Source: Oxalobacteraceae bacterium CAVE-383 (GTDB lineage: Bacteria; Pseudomonadota; Gammaproteobacteria; Burkholderiales; Burkholderiaceae_D). Taken from it: 64,000 nucleotides of DNA. Shown here piece after piece: positions 16,652 through 25,900 of this stretch (position 1 is the stretch's first letter; the number at the start of each line of letters is the position of its first letter). Under the pieces are notes generated by a model. That model had not been told where the DNA came from and searched no databases. It was given only the letters and a program-made list of their open reading frames with translations. A program made the translations under genes and the position numbers. The stretch lies in assembly GCA_004134995.1 (NCBI GenBank), contig REGP01000002.1, positions 558,001 to 622,000 of the forward strand, given 5' to 3'.

Positions 16652-17197
16652 TTACAGTGTAGCGCCGCCGGGGGCGCGGTTGCAGGCGCACAGTTCGTCC
16701 GTTTGCAAGGCATCCAGAATACGCAGAGTTTCGTCAGGATTGCGGCCGACGTTCAGATTGTTGACGCTGACGTGCTGAATCACGTTTTGCGGATCGATGA
16801 TGAAGGTTGCGCGCAGTGCCACGCCGTCTTCATGGCGGATGCCCAGCTGATCGATCAGGGAGCCGGTGGTGTCGGCGAACTGCCAGTTGCTCAGCTTGTT
16901 CAGGTCAGGATGTTCACGGCGCCATGCCAGCTTCACGAATTCGTTGTCGCTCGAACCGCCCAGCAGCACGGCATCGCGGTCTTCGAAGTCGCGGGTCAGC
17001 TTGTTGTAGGCGACGATTTCAGTCGGGCAAACGAATGTGAAATCCTTTGGATAGAAATACAGGATTTTCCATTTGCCCGGGAAAGATGTTTCGGTGATGG
17101 TTTCGAAAGCGGAAACGCCGTTTTCTTCATGCTGATTGAAGCCGGGCTTGACGCCTGCAACTTTGAACGGGGCGAGCGATTGACCAATAGTTTTCAT
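16652..17197 (-). CDS. ahpC: Alkyl hydroperoxide reductase AhpC (peroxiredoxin)
   Basis: A 181-aa 2-Cys peroxiredoxin. The peroxidatic Cys57 lies in DFTFVCPTEI, and the C-terminal ELCACN motif (Cys170 and Cys172) resembles mycobacterial AhpC, which is reduced by AhpD rather than AhpF. It reduces hydrogen peroxide, alkyl hydroperoxides and possibly peroxynitrite in the cytoplasm. AGGA precedes the ATG, and a near-consensus promoter lies 30-58 bases upstream. It is transcribed ahead of ahpD. No oxyR gene is in the window. Confidence 0.95.
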   Translation of the reverse strand: MKTIGQSLAPFKVAGVKPGFNQHEENGVSAFETITETSFPGKWKILYFYPKDFTFVCPTEIVAYNKLTRDFEDRDAVLLGGSSDNEFVKLAWRREHPDLNKLSNWQFADTTGSLIDQLGIRHEDGVALRATFIIDPQNVIQHVSVNNLNVGRNPDETLRILDALQTDELCACNRAPGGATL

Positions 17198-17227
17198 AAT
17201 GAGTAGTCCTTTCGATAGAGAAATTAA

Positions 17228-17255
17228 ATTATATACAATAGATTGATAGTCTCAA
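17228..17255 (-). promoter_or_regulatory. Promoter of ahpC
   Basis: On the minus strand, TTGAGA (17255-17250) and TATAAT (17233-17228) have a 16-bp spacer. ATAG/CTAT tetranucleotides overlap the -35 region, as expected for an activator such as OxyR, but the spacing is not canonical. Confidence 0.6.
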
Positions 17256-17461
17256 GTTGTATATATCTATGAGCGCGATAGGGAGCGTTAAACCGTCAAC
17301 CCATCGCACATGCATTCGCGGTTCCACGCAGGCAGATTCCAGGCTTGCGAAGGAGTTCAAAAGAATAGCAGAGTTGTATTACGGGAGTGTGAGACGGGCA
17401 ATCATGCGGCCGCCGAGGCTGGGGACCCTGCCTGGCGTCCCCGGAATGGCCGGCGCTACTC

Positions 17462-18625
17462 TTATTTGAACATCAGGCGCAGCGAATCCCACGCGCGGCC
17501 CAGAATGCCGGCCTGGTTGATCTGTTCCAGCGCGACCACCGGCAATTCGGTGATGACATTGCCTTCCAGCGTGATTTTCAAGGTGCCGACCTTGCTGTTT
17601 TGCGCGATTGGGGCAATCAACGGATCGTTGCGGGCCAGGACCGGCTTGATCTTGTCGGCGCTGCCGCGCGGCACGGTGACGTACACATCGTGCGTGAAAC
17701 CGACCTTGACCTTGCCTTGCGAGCCTTTCCAGACATCCGAATTATCGATCGCCTGGCCCTTCGAATACAGCTTCACCGCGTCGAAATTCTGGAAGCCCCA
17801 GTTCAGCAGCTTCTGGTTTTCCTGGGTGCGGACCTGGTCCGACGTGGTGCCGATGACCACCGAGATCAGGCGCCGCTCGCCGCCCGGAATCGGGCGCTTG
17901 GCCGAAGTGATCAGCGAAAAGCCGGCGCTGGAGGTATGGCCGGTTTTCATGCCGTCGACGGTCGGATCCAGCCACAGGAGGCGATTGCGGTTCGGCTGCG
18001 TGATGTTGTTGTAGGTGAATTTCTTGGCGGAGTAATACACCTTATAAAATTCAGGGAAATCCGATATCAGGCGATAGCACAATTGCGAAAAATCGCGCGC
18101 CGACGAATAGTTTTCCGAGCTGGGCAAACCATGCGAATTGCTGAAGCGGGTCGCTTTCAGGCCCATCCGCTCGGCCTGGCGGTTCATCAGCACGACAAAG
18201 GCGTCTTCGGTGCCGGCGACCGCTTCGGCCAATGCCACCGCGGCGTCGTTGCCGGATACGGTGATCAGGCCATACAGCAGGTTATTGACGGTGACCGGCT
18301 TGTTCGGCTCGATGAACATCTTGGAGCTGGTTGGATCGATTTTCCAGGCGTTGACGGACACGTTGACCGACTGGTTCAGATCGAGTTTCTTGTCGCGGAT
18401 GGCATCGAATACCACATAGGCCGTCATCAGCTTGACCAGCGACGCCGGTTCCACGCGCAGATCCGGATCCTGCGAGGCGATGATCTGGTCGCTGTTGGCA
18501 TCCAGCAGCACGAACGATTTGGCGGCGACCGACGGCGCGGGCAGCATTTGCGCCGATGCAGGAAGGGAAAATGCGGAGAATGCGAATGCGGTGGCGGCGA
18601 TGCCGGTAAGAATTTTCTTGATCAT
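17462..18625 (-). CDS. dacC: D-alanyl-D-alanine carboxypeptidase (PBP5/6 type)
   Basis: A 387-aa low-molecular-weight penicillin-binding protein. It has an N-terminal signal peptide ending near ASA-Q, the active-site motif SLVK (Ser62, Lys65), SGN at 124-126 and KTG at 227-229. A beta-rich C-terminal domain and an amphipathic end helix (WDSLRLMFK) follow, for membrane anchoring. It removes the terminal D-Ala of peptidoglycan stem peptides in the periplasm. The paralogue (dacA or dacC) is not resolved by sequence alone. Monocistronic, with about 200 bp to the next gene upstream. Confidence 0.93.
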   Translation of the reverse strand: MIKKILTGIAATAFAFSAFSLPASAQMLPAPSVAAKSFVLLDANSDQIIASQDPDLRVEPASLVKLMTAYVVFDAIRDKKLDLNQSVNVSVNAWKIDPTSSKMFIEPNKPVTVNNLLYGLITVSGNDAAVALAEAVAGTEDAFVVLMNRQAERMGLKATRFSNSHGLPSSENYSSARDFSQLCYRLISDFPEFYKVYYSAKKFTYNNITQPNRNRLLWLDPTVDGMKTGHTSSAGFSLITSAKRPIPGGERRLISVVIGTTSDQVRTQENQKLLNWGFQNFDAVKLYSKGQAIDNSDVWKGSQGKVKVGFTHDVYVTVPRGSADKIKPVLARNDPLIAPIAQNSKVGTLKITLEGNVITELPVVALEQINQAGILGRAWDSLRLMFK

Positions 18626-18825
18626 TTGAACACTAGGTTGGCGCGCGTCGGGTGAGGGACGGGCAGTCGGTTAAAAACGGCGGCTTTCAATACGTGAATG
18701 CCCCGGCGATTATAAACCGTGCCGCCGCCATGTCCCAGCGTTGTGCGGTAACCCGGCGAAAAGGAATCGTAAAGAACTGTAACGCGTGGCGCGGCCGCCA
18801 AAAGCGCCGGCTGCGGCCTTGTTTC

Positions 18826-19461
18826 CTAGCGGTGCCACATCTGCGTCACCAGGTTCTTGATGTGATGCAGCTTGCGGTGGAAGAAGTGATCGGCGCCGGG
18901 AATCACCATGACCGGAATATCCAGCGGCCTGGCCCAGTCGAATACCCCCTGCAGCGCAATGGTGTCGTCGACTTCGCCGTGAATCAGGATGGCGTTGGCG
19001 GGAACCGGCGGCATCGGCCATTTTCCGGCGGCGGTGCCGACCAGCACCAGCCGTTCGGCCGGCGTTTCCTGCGCGCTCAGGCGCTGCTGCAATTGGGCCT
19101 GGACGAAGGTGCCGAAGGAGAACCCGGCCAGGGTGACCGGCAGGCCCGGAAAGCGCGCCTGCATGTGCGCCAGCAGCAATGCCATGTCGTCGGTTTCGCC
19201 GTTGCCTTCATCATAGGCGCCGGCCGATCCGCCGACGCCGCGGAAATTCATGCGCACCGCCACGTAGCCCAGCGCCAGCATGCTGCGCGCCAGGGTTTGC
19301 GTGACCTTGTTGTCCATCGTGCCGCCGAACAGCGGATGCGGATGGGCCACCAGCGCCAGGCCGCGCGGCGCGGCGAATTTTTCGGCGTCCGGCAGATCCA
19401 GCGCGCAGTCGAGCGCGCCGGCCGCGCCGGTCAATGTAAAACGTTCGGTATGAGGCGTCAT
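18826..19461 (-). CDS. Alpha/beta hydrolase
   Basis: A 211-aa small alpha/beta hydrolase. The oxyanion region is HPHPLFGGTMDNKV, the nucleophile elbow is GFSFGT with Ser115, and the acid and His are probably in HGEVDDTI and IPGADHFFH. The HPHPxxGG motif is typical of a compact family often annotated as CocE/dienelactone-hydrolase-like; the substrate is unknown. It follows the ferredoxin-like gene on the same strand after 15 bp, so the two are probably co-transcribed. Cytoplasmic. Confidence 0.85.
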   Translation of the reverse strand: MTPHTERFTLTGAAGALDCALDLPDAEKFAAPRGLALVAHPHPLFGGTMDNKVTQTLARSMLALGYVAVRMNFRGVGGSAGAYDEGNGETDDMALLLAHMQARFPGLPVTLAGFSFGTFVQAQLQQRLSAQETPAERLVLVGTAAGKWPMPPVPANAILIHGEVDDTIALQGVFDWARPLDIPVMVIPGADHFFHRKLHHIKNLVTQMWHR

Positions 19462-19476
19462 GAGGCGTAAGGCGAT

Positions 19477-19797
19477 TTAGATTTTGAGGCGGTCGACGAT
19501 TTTTCCGCCGACGATATGGGTATCGACGATTTCATCGATGTCGTCATTGTCGACATAGGTGTACCAGGTGCCTTGCGGATAAACCACCAGCACCGGGCCT
19601 TCTTCGCAGCGCTCCATGCAGCCGGCCTGGTTGATGCGGACCTGGCCGGGGTTGTTCAGATTCAGATCCTTGATGCGTTTCTTGGCGTGCTTCTGCGCCG
19701 CGTGCGAACCTTTGTCCGCGCAGCATTCGCGCGCGCCGGGCTCGCGCTGGTTCATGCAAAAGAAAACGTGATGCTGATAGAAAGGTTGATCGCTCAT
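19477..19797 (-). CDS. Thioredoxin-like (2Fe-2S) ferredoxin
   Basis: A 106-aa protein with Cys14, Cys25/Cys26, Cys60 and Cys64 (FFCMNQ, RECC, AGCMERCEEGP). This is the spacing of the thioredoxin-like 2Fe-2S ferredoxins related to the NuoE C-terminal domain. It probably carries single electrons in the cytoplasm; the partner is unknown. Likely first gene of a pair with the hydrolase. About 90 bp separate it from the VanZ-like gene upstream. Confidence 0.88.
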   Translation of the reverse strand: MSDQPFYQHHVFFCMNQREPGARECCADKGSHAAQKHAKKRIKDLNLNNPGQVRINQAGCMERCEEGPVLVVYPQGTWYTYVDNDDIDEIVDTHIVGGKIVDRLKI

Positions 19798-19890
19798 TGT
19801 ATGGGACCTTGTAACGCCGATGATTTGGGTGTTGGAACGGGTGGACGAATCGATGGATGCGTCGATGGACGAATAATACCGTAATGCATT

Positions 19891-21030
19891 CTAAACTTTC
19901 TTGCGCGCGGCCGGGCGGCGCAAGAACCATAATGCAAAAAACGGCCATGCGACCGAGAGAAATTGCGCGGCGCCGTTGAAATTGAGGAATTTGCCTTGCA
20001 CCCAGGTTTGCAGCGTCGAAACGAAATAGGGATTGGGCGGCAGCAGATTGATGATGAAGATGCCGAGGATCAGGGCGCAGGAAGCGATGCGGCGCTGGAA
20101 TCCGGACGGCAGGAAGGCCAGCGGCAGCAGCAGGGCGGCGCCGATCAGCAATCCCCGCAGCGTTGCGGGCGTCAGCGAAATGAACGCGTTTTCCGGCGCG
20201 AAAAACAGCGCGCTGGCGAATATCTTGACCAGCAATGCACTGCCGACCAGCGCCAGCGCCAGCCGCAGGCGCGGCGCGCTTTTGCGCAGCACCACCAGCA
20301 GTGTCAGCACGCCGCCGATCAGTCCGCAGACGGTGATCACGACTTCGGACAGCCAGTATTGCTCGCTGGACAGGGCGGCGCCGTTGAACAGCAGCGTGGC
20401 CAGGTCGATCGGCTCGACCAGCAATGCCGACAACCAGCCGGAAAGCGCGCCGAACAGCTGGCCCAGGCCGAAGAAATGGCTGACCGGGTAGATTTGCGCC
20501 AGCGGCCACAGGCCGACCACCACCAGGCCGCGGCCGGCATCGTCGTTGAGCCAGCGCCGGCGCAGCTCGAGCAGGCGGCTGCTTTCCAGCAACCGGTGAC
20601 GCAGAATCGCGCCCGCCAGCGCGCCGAGCAAGGCGCCCGCGATATTGGTGCAAAGGTCGAGATTCGAGGCCACGCGCGTAGGCAGATACGTCTGCACGGC
20701 TTCCATGACGCCCGATACCAGCGCCGCCGTCAGCGTCGCCGCCAGCACCGCGGCCAGGCCCTTGATGCGCGGATGCATCGCCAGCACCAGCAGCAGGCCG
20801 AACGGCGCATAGCCGACCACGTTGGTGGCGACATCGAACAGGGTCCAGTAATACGGAAACGGCGCATCGAGATACGCCAGCGGATGAATGCCGAGATCGC
20901 GCCAGCCGGAAAACGGATACCAGCTGGCATAGACGATCAGGCAGGCATAGGCCAGCAGCGCCGCGCGCGAAAATGGCGAGGCTGTCGCGGCGGTTGCTGC
21001 GGGAGCGTCGGAAACTTGCATTCGATTCAT
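19891..21030 (-). CDS. VanZ-like multi-pass membrane protein
   Basis: A 379-aa protein from the preferred ATG (MNRMQVSDAPA). About ten hydrophobic segments are visible. The N-terminal third resembles VanZ-family proteins (IVYASWYPFSGWRD, then FDVATNVVGYAPFGLLLV and SGVMEAVQTYLPTRVASNLDLCTNIAGALLGAL). The family is named after a teicoplanin-resistance gene, but most members have no known role. The longer frame to 21618 runs antisense through birA and is not believed. The gene is divergent from birA. Confidence 0.8.
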   Translation of the reverse strand: MNRMQVSDAPAATAATASPFSRAALLAYACLIVYASWYPFSGWRDLGIHPLAYLDAPFPYYWTLFDVATNVVGYAPFGLLLVLAMHPRIKGLAAVLAATLTAALVSGVMEAVQTYLPTRVASNLDLCTNIAGALLGALAGAILRHRLLESSRLLELRRRWLNDDAGRGLVVVGLWPLAQIYPVSHFFGLGQLFGALSGWLSALLVEPIDLATLLFNGAALSSEQYWLSEVVITVCGLIGGVLTLLVVLRKSAPRLRLALALVGSALLVKIFASALFFAPENAFISLTPATLRGLLIGAALLLPLAFLPSGFQRRIASCALILGIFIINLLPPNPYFVSTLQTWVQGKFLNFNGAAQFLSVAWPFFALWFLRRPAARKKV

Positions 21031-21097
21031 CAGGATTTCGGTCGGGTCGAGGGTAACCGATTTCATCATCCGGCGCATCCCCGTTACAATGACGCGC

Positions 21098-21922
21098 ATG
21101 AATGACGCTCCTGCTCCCACCCTGAATGCCGCCCGCATCGAGGCGCTCTTCCGCGCCGGCGGCAATGCGGCGGCGGTCGATATCCGCACCGTGGCGTCGA
21201 CCGGCTCCACCAATGCCGACCTGATGGCCGCCGCGCAGGCCGGCGCCTTGATCCGGCCGACGCTGCTGGCGGCGCAAATGCAGACCGCCGGCCGCGGCCG
21301 CGCCGGCCGTGCCTGGCTCTCGGCGCCGGATGCCGCGCTGACATTTTCGCTGGCCTGGAAATTCGATTGCCCGCTGCAGCATCTGGCCGGACTGCCGCTG
21401 GCGGTCGGCGTGACGCTGGCCGAAGCGCTGGCGGCGCTGGGGCAGGCTGTGCAATTGAAATGGCCCAACGATTTGCTGCTGGACCACGCCAAGCTGGGCG
21501 GAATCCTGATTGAAATCGCCGGCGGCACGCAGTCCCGGGTGGGCGGCGACGCCACTTGGGCCGTTATCGGCATCGGCCTGAACCTGGCGTTGCCGGCGGC
21601 GCTGCGCGAGCAGGTCAACGGGGCCAGCGCGACCGCATTGCTGGCGCTGGAGCGCGAACAGTTACTGGCGGTTTTGCTCGATCGCCTGGCCGATGCCTTG
21701 ACCGAATTCGAACGGGCCGGCTTTGCCGCATTTACGGCGCGCTGGAATGCTTGCCATGCCTATGCCGATCGCGCCGTGCGGATTCTCGATCAGGGGCAAA
21801 TTCTGCATCAGGGCATTGCGGCAGGCGTCGACGACGGCGGCCGCCTGCTGCTCGATACCGATAGTGGCCGCATTGCAATTTCGGCCGGCGACGTTTCGCT
21901 GCGCCTGATGGACGGAGACTAG
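21098..21922 (+). CDS. birA: Biotin-[acetyl-CoA-carboxylase] ligase
   Basis: A 274-aa biotin protein ligase that activates biotin to biotinyl-AMP and attaches it to a Lys of carrier proteins. Signatures are STGSTNADLM, the biotin-binding GRGRAGRAW and KWPNDLLLDHAKLGGIL. A small C-terminal beta domain follows. The N-terminal winged-helix DNA-binding domain of E. coli BirA is missing, so it should be a ligase only, not a repressor. An alternative ATG lies 9 bases upstream. Six bases separate its stop from coaX. Confidence 0.92.
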   Translation: MNDAPAPTLNAARIEALFRAGGNAAAVDIRTVASTGSTNADLMAAAQAGALIRPTLLAAQMQTAGRGRAGRAWLSAPDAALTFSLAWKFDCPLQHLAGLPLAVGVTLAEALAALGQAVQLKWPNDLLLDHAKLGGILIEIAGGTQSRVGGDATWAVIGIGLNLALPAALREQVNGASATALLALEREQLLAVLLDRLADALTEFERAGFAAFTARWNACHAYADRAVRILDQGQILHQGIAAGVDDGGRLLLDTDSGRIAISAGDVSLRLMDGD

Positions 21923-21927
21923 CCGCC

Positions 21928-22740
21928 ATGCTGCTGATCGACGCCGGCAATACGCGCATCAAATGGGCTCTTGCGGCAGAACAGGACGCGCCGCCGGAGC
22001 CGGCCCGCATGAGCGCGGCGTGGCCGCATTCGGGGTCGGTCGCGCGCGCGGACTGGATGCAATTGGCGCGGATCTGGCGCGATGCCTGCAGCGACAGCGG
22101 CAACATGGCCGCGATGCCGCGGCGCGTGCTGATTTCGAATGTGGCCGGCCCTGCCTTGCGCGATCAATTGCAGGATTTGCTGCGGCAATTGAATCCGGAT
22201 CCCGATTTCCGGATTGAATGGCTGGCGTCGCAGGCGGCATTGGGCGGCGTGCAGAATGCCTACCGGCAGCCGGCGCAGCTGGGTTGCGACCGCTTTGCCT
22301 CGGCGATCGGCGCGCACGCGCTGTTTCCGGACCGGGCGCTGATCGTGGCGACCTGCGGCACCGCGACCACGATCGACGCCATCACGCCGGAAGGCCGTTT
22401 TATCGGCGGCATGATCCTGCCCGGCCTGGGCCTGATGGCGACGTCGCTGGCGCTGAATACGGCGCAATTGCCGCAGGTCTCGGCCATCGATGCGTCCGCG
22501 CCCTGGTTCGCCGACAACACCGAGCAGGCCATCATTTCCGGTTGCATCGCGGCCCAGACCGGCGCCATCGAGCGCGCGGTGCGGCGCCATCGGCGGCAAT
22601 ATGCCGATACGCTGTGCCTGCTGGCCGGCGGCGCCGGCGCCTATCTGACCGCGCATCTGGCCGAACCGCACGAAAGACTGGATAATCTGGTGCTGATCGG
22701 TTTGCATGTCCTGGCTACCAAGTACCCCAATTTATGCTGA
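21928..22740 (+). CDS. coaX: Type III pantothenate kinase
   Basis: A 270-aa enzyme phosphorylating pantothenate, the first step of coenzyme A synthesis. The ASKHA-fold phosphate loop is seen at the N-terminus (LLIDAGNTRIKWAL). GCDRFASAIGA and VATCGTATTIDAITPEGRFIGG are the family's substrate and metal motifs, and LAGGAGAYL is near the C-terminus. CoaX enzymes typically need a monovalent cation and resist CoA feedback. It sits between birA and a SPOR gene that it overlaps by 7 bp. Confidence 0.95.
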   Translation: MLLIDAGNTRIKWALAAEQDAPPEPARMSAAWPHSGSVARADWMQLARIWRDACSDSGNMAAMPRRVLISNVAGPALRDQLQDLLRQLNPDPDFRIEWLASQAALGGVQNAYRQPAQLGCDRFASAIGAHALFPDRALIVATCGTATTIDAITPEGRFIGGMILPGLGLMATSLALNTAQLPQVSAIDASAPWFADNTEQAIISGCIAAQTGAIERAVRRHRRQYADTLCLLAGGAGAYLTAHLAEPHERLDNLVLIGLHVLATKYPNLC

Positions 22741-23552
22741 AAATACTGTTCTGGCTGCTGCTGGCGATTAACGGCGTCCTGTTCGCCCTGGGACAAGGAT
22801 TCTCCGACCGCCAGGCACAACGCACCGAGCCGCAGCGCCTGCAGCGGCAACTGCATCCTGAGCAACTGATCCTGACGCCGCCGGCGGCACCGGCAGCGTC
22901 GTCCGCGCCCGATGCACCCGCGCCGGCCGCGGCAACGCCGCCCGCCGCCGTGCAGAATTCCCAGCCGACGCCAATACCGGCCTCAACGCCCGCTTCCGCT
23001 GCGGTTGCCGTTCCCGTGCCGCCGGCTCCCGCGCCGGCGGCCGTGGCATCCGCGGCCCCTCCCGTGTCGGCGCCGGCCGCGCCTGAAAAGCTGCTGGCCT
23101 GCGTCGACATCGGTAATTTCGATCCGAACGAAGCGCGTGCTTTTCGCGCCCGGCTGACGGCCGCCAAGCTACATGTGACGGCGGCGCAGCGCGGCGTGCA
23201 GGAGGTCGGCAGTTACATGGTGTATATCGCCGCCGAGGACGGCCGCGAAGGCGCCGAACGGCGCGCCGCGGAACTGCGCCGTCTCGGCATGACGGATTTT
23301 TACATCCTGCCGGAATCGGCGCCGCTGCATGATGCGATTTCGCTCGGCCTGTTCAAGACCGAAACGGCGGCCAAGGCGTATGTCGGCCAGCTGATCGCCA
23401 AAGGCGTGCGCAGCGCGCGCATCGTTGAACGCAACGCCAACAGCAACAAGGTGGCCTTCCGCCTGCGCGACCTGAATGCCGCCGACCAGGCCGGCTTCGC
23501 AACGCTGGTTTCCGCATTTCCGAATCAGTCGCGGCGCGACTGTAGCGGTTGA
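22734..23552 (+). CDS. SPOR-domain membrane protein
   Basis: A 272-aa protein. It has one N-terminal transmembrane helix (ILFWLLLAINGVLFALGQGF), a Pro/Ala-rich linker at about residues 40-115, and a C-terminal SPOR domain from about 120 (YMVYIAAEDGREGAERRAAELRRLGM; GLFKTETAAKAYVGQL). SPOR domains bind denuded septal peptidoglycan, so an inner-membrane protein reaching into the periplasm at the division site is inferred. The start overlaps coaX by 7 bp, making it the third gene of birA-coaX-SPOR. Confidence 0.85.
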   Translation: MLKILFWLLLAINGVLFALGQGFSDRQAQRTEPQRLQRQLHPEQLILTPPAAPAASSAPDAPAPAAATPPAAVQNSQPTPIPASTPASAAVAVPVPPAPAPAAVASAAPPVSAPAAPEKLLACVDIGNFDPNEARAFRARLTAAKLHVTAAQRGVQEVGSYMVYIAAEDGREGAERRAAELRRLGMTDFYILPESAPLHDAISLGLFKTETAAKAYVGQLIAKGVRSARIVERNANSNKVAFRLRDLNAADQAGFATLVSAFPNQSRRDCSG

Positions 23553-23663
23553 GTGACAGCTTGTTCGCCGATTCGCCGAAATCGCGATCGGGCCAACGAG
23601 CCGGCAATGCTTTCGATGTAAAATCGCGCTCAATCCCAATTCCCTCCCACACAGGACCGTGAC

Positions 23664-24563
23664 ATGACAGATTTGACCGACCTCACCCACGTTGCGCCGC
23701 AGATCAAGGCCGAGATTCTGGCAGAAGCGCTGCCTTATATCCGCAAGTTCCACGGCAAGACGATTGTTGTCAAATACGGCGGCAATGCGATGACGGAAGA
23801 GCATCTGAAACACGGTTTCGCGCGCGATGTGATCCTGCTCAAGCTGGTCGGCATGAATCCGGTGGTGGTGCACGGCGGCGGACCGCAGATCGACAATGCA
23901 TTGAAGAAGATCGGCAAGCAGGGCACCTTCGTGCAAGGCATGCGGATTACCGACGAGGAAACCATGGAAGTGGTGGAATGGGTGCTCGGCGGCGAGGTGC
24001 AGCAGGACATCGTGATGCTGATCAACCATTACGGCGGCCAGGCGGTGGGCCTGACCGGCAAGGACGGCGGACTGATCCGCGCCCGCAAGATGATGATGCC
24101 GGACCGCGAACATCCGGGCGATTTCCTGGACATCGGCTACGTCGGCGAAATCGAAGCCATCAACCCGGCGGTGGTCAAGGCGCTGCAGGACGATGCGTTC
24201 ATTCCGATCATTTCGCCGATCGGCTTCGGCGACGACGGCCAGGCATACAACATCAATGCCGACGTGGTGGCCGGCAAGATCGCCGAAATCCTGCATGCCG
24301 AAAAACTGATCATGATGACCAATATCGCCGGCGTCCAGGACAAGGCCGGCAATCTGCTGACCGATCTGTCGGCGCGCGAAATCGACGAAATGTTCGAGGA
24401 CGGCACCATTTCCGGCGGCATGCTGCCGAAAATTTCCTCGGCGCTGGAAGCCGCCAAATCCGGCGTCAATACCGTGCATATCATCGACGGCCGCATCGAA
24501 CATTCGCTGCTGCTGGAAGTGTTGACCGAACAGGCTTTCGGAACCATGATCCGTTCCCACTGA
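23664..24563 (+). CDS. argB: Acetylglutamate kinase
   Basis: A 299-aa amino-acid-kinase enzyme that phosphorylates N-acetyl-L-glutamate, the second step of arginine synthesis. Motifs are VVKYGGNAM (ATP phosphate binding), [17 protein letters not shown] (substrate), [29 protein letters not shown] and [14 protein letters not shown]. The extended N-terminal helix ([28 protein letters not shown]) is typical of arginine-inhibited forms. A TAAAAT box at 23619-23624 may be the -10. It is followed after one base by the HAD gene. Confidence 0.96.
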   Translation: MTDLTDLTHVAPQIKAEILAEALPYIRKFHGKTIVVKYGGNAMTEEHLKHGFARDVILLKLVGMNPVVVHGGGPQIDNALKKIGKQGTFVQGMRITDEETMEVVEWVLGGEVQQDIVMLINHYGGQAVGLTGKDGGLIRARKMMMPDREHPGDFLDIGYVGEIEAINPAVVKALQDDAFIPIISPIGFGDDGQAYNINADVVAGKIAEILHAEKLIMMTNIAGVQDKAGNLLTDLSAREIDEMFEDGTISGGMLPKISSALEAAKSGVNTVHIIDGRIEHSLLLEVLTEQAFGTMIRSH

Positions 24564-24564
24564 C

Positions 24565-25293
24565 GTGGGAGGCAAGAAGCCGGTCTGGCTGTTCGATCTC
24601 GACAACACGCTGCATGACGCGTCGCACGCGATTTTCCCGGCGATCAACGAAAACATGAACAGCTATATCGGCCGGGTGCTGGCGCAGGCCGGCCTGGCCT
24701 GCGATGCGGCGTCGGTCAACGCGCTGCGCTACGAATATTGGCGGCGCTACGGCGCCACGCTGGCCGGCATGATGCGGCATCACGCCGTGCGCGCCGAAGA
24801 TTTCCTGCGCGAGGCGCATCGCTTCGATGACTTGCCGCGGATGATCCGCGCCGAACGCGGGCTTGGGCACCTGCTCAAGCGCCTGCCGGGCCGCAAGATA
24901 CTGCTGACCAATGCGCCTGACGCCTATTCGAAAAGCGTGCTGCGGCATCTCGGCCTGCATCCGCATTTCTCCCGCCATATTTCGATCGAAGCCATGCAGG
25001 TGCACCGGCAGCTGCGTCCCAAGCCGTCGCGCCGGTTCTTGCGCAAGCTGCTGAGCAGGCAGCGCATTGCCGCGCGGCGCTGCATTCTGGTGGAGGATAC
25101 GGTCGTGAATCTGAAGGCGGCCAAACAGCTCGGCATGCGCACGGCCTGGATGACCGGTTATCTGCGGACCGCGCGCGCGCCGATGATCGGCGGCATGCAG
25201 CCGGCGGTGCGGTTATCGCGCCGGCCGCCCTATGTCGACTTCAAAGTGGGGGCCTTGTATCGGCTTGCGCGCAGTCTGCGCACCAGCCCTTGA
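24565..25293 (+). CDS. HAD-family pyrimidine 5'-nucleotidase-like protein
   Basis: A 242-aa HAD hydrolase. The catalytic motif I is WLFDLDNTLHDA (Asp11 and Asp13), motif II is ILLTNAP, and motifs III/IV are KPSRRF and CILVEDTVVNLKAAKQLGMRT. It resembles the SDT1/pyrimidine 5'-nucleotidase subfamily common directly after argB in Burkholderiales. Translation appears to begin at GTG one base after the argB stop, so it is coupled. The last 53 bases overlap the convergent Fur-family gene. Confidence 0.85.
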   Translation: MGGKKPVWLFDLDNTLHDASHAIFPAINENMNSYIGRVLAQAGLACDAASVNALRYEYWRRYGATLAGMMRHHAVRAEDFLREAHRFDDLPRMIRAERGLGHLLKRLPGRKILLTNAPDAYSKSVLRHLGLHPHFSRHISIEAMQVHRQLRPKPSRRFLRKLLSRQRIAARRCILVEDTVVNLKAAKQLGMRTAWMTGYLRTARAPMIGGMQPAVRLSRRPPYVDFKVGALYRLARSLRTSP

Positions 25294-25885
25294 TGGTCAG
25301 TTCCACTTCGTGGCCCTGAAAACCTTTTCCGAGCGTCTTTTCAAGCGCATGCTGTAGCTGCGAAGCAGCCGACTTGCGTCCGCCCGTGGCCGGCAGCACG
25401 CTGCCGAGAAACGTCGCGTCGTCGGTATCGTCCAGACAAAAAACCCGGGCGCAGTTGGTGCATTTGAAATGGCCGTGCTGATGCTGGGTCTGCGGCTTGC
25501 GATGCTGATGCGCGCCGGCCGGGCCTTCATGCGGAGCGTGCGGCTCATGCTGTTCCGAACTGGCGCTGTAGCGAAAAATGCGGTCGTCCACCGCGATCTT
25601 GTGCGCCAGGCCGGCTTCGATCAGGCAGTCCAGGGCGCGGTACAGGGTGACCCGGTCCATCTCCGTAAACGTATCCTGAATGTCCTGGTGCGACAGCGCG
25701 GCGCGGGTGGTCAGGAGTGTGCTGAGCACGTTGGTCCGGGCGGTCGTCACGCGTACTGACGCATCGCGCAGCAGCAGCTCGGCATAGGCGCGCGCATCGC
25801 CCAACTCCGCGATGTTCGGTGCGGACGATTTGCGGGAGGCGGCTGCGATGGCGGCGGAAGCGGATGCGGTGGATTTGCTGGTCAT
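25241..25885 (-). CDS. Fur/Zur-family metalloregulator with a His-rich loop
   Basis: A 214-aa DNA-binding repressor. The winged helix covers about residues 25-90 (TTRAALSHQDIQDTFTEMDRVTLYRALDCL). The dimerisation and metal domain has CTNC and CADC pairs for a structural zinc. Between them is an unusual insertion rich in His (HEPHAPHEGPAGAHQHRKP, then QHQHGH), which suggests zinc sensing. Fur proteins normally run to about 140-160 aa, so this one is long at both ends. Zur-like function is inferred; no zinc transporter is nearby. Confidence 0.85.
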   Translation of the reverse strand: MTSKSTASASAAIAAASRKSSAPNIAELGDARAYAELLLRDASVRVTTARTNVLSTLLTTRAALSHQDIQDTFTEMDRVTLYRALDCLIEAGLAHKIAVDDRIFRYSASSEQHEPHAPHEGPAGAHQHRKPQTQHQHGHFKCTNCARVFCLDDTDDATFLGSVLPATGGRKSAASQLQHALEKTLGKGFQGHEVELTIKGWCADCAQADTRPPL

Positions 25886-25900
25886 AAGGGCGATTATGCC

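Noticed and set aside
17228-17280. OxyR binding site upstream of ahpC
   Set aside because: ATAG and CTAT tetranucleotides are present, but not at the seven-base spacing of the four-part OxyR consensus. Kept only as a remark.
21031-21618. Long N-terminal extension of the VanZ-like protein
   Set aside because: It runs entirely antisense through birA and has the composition of a shadow frame.
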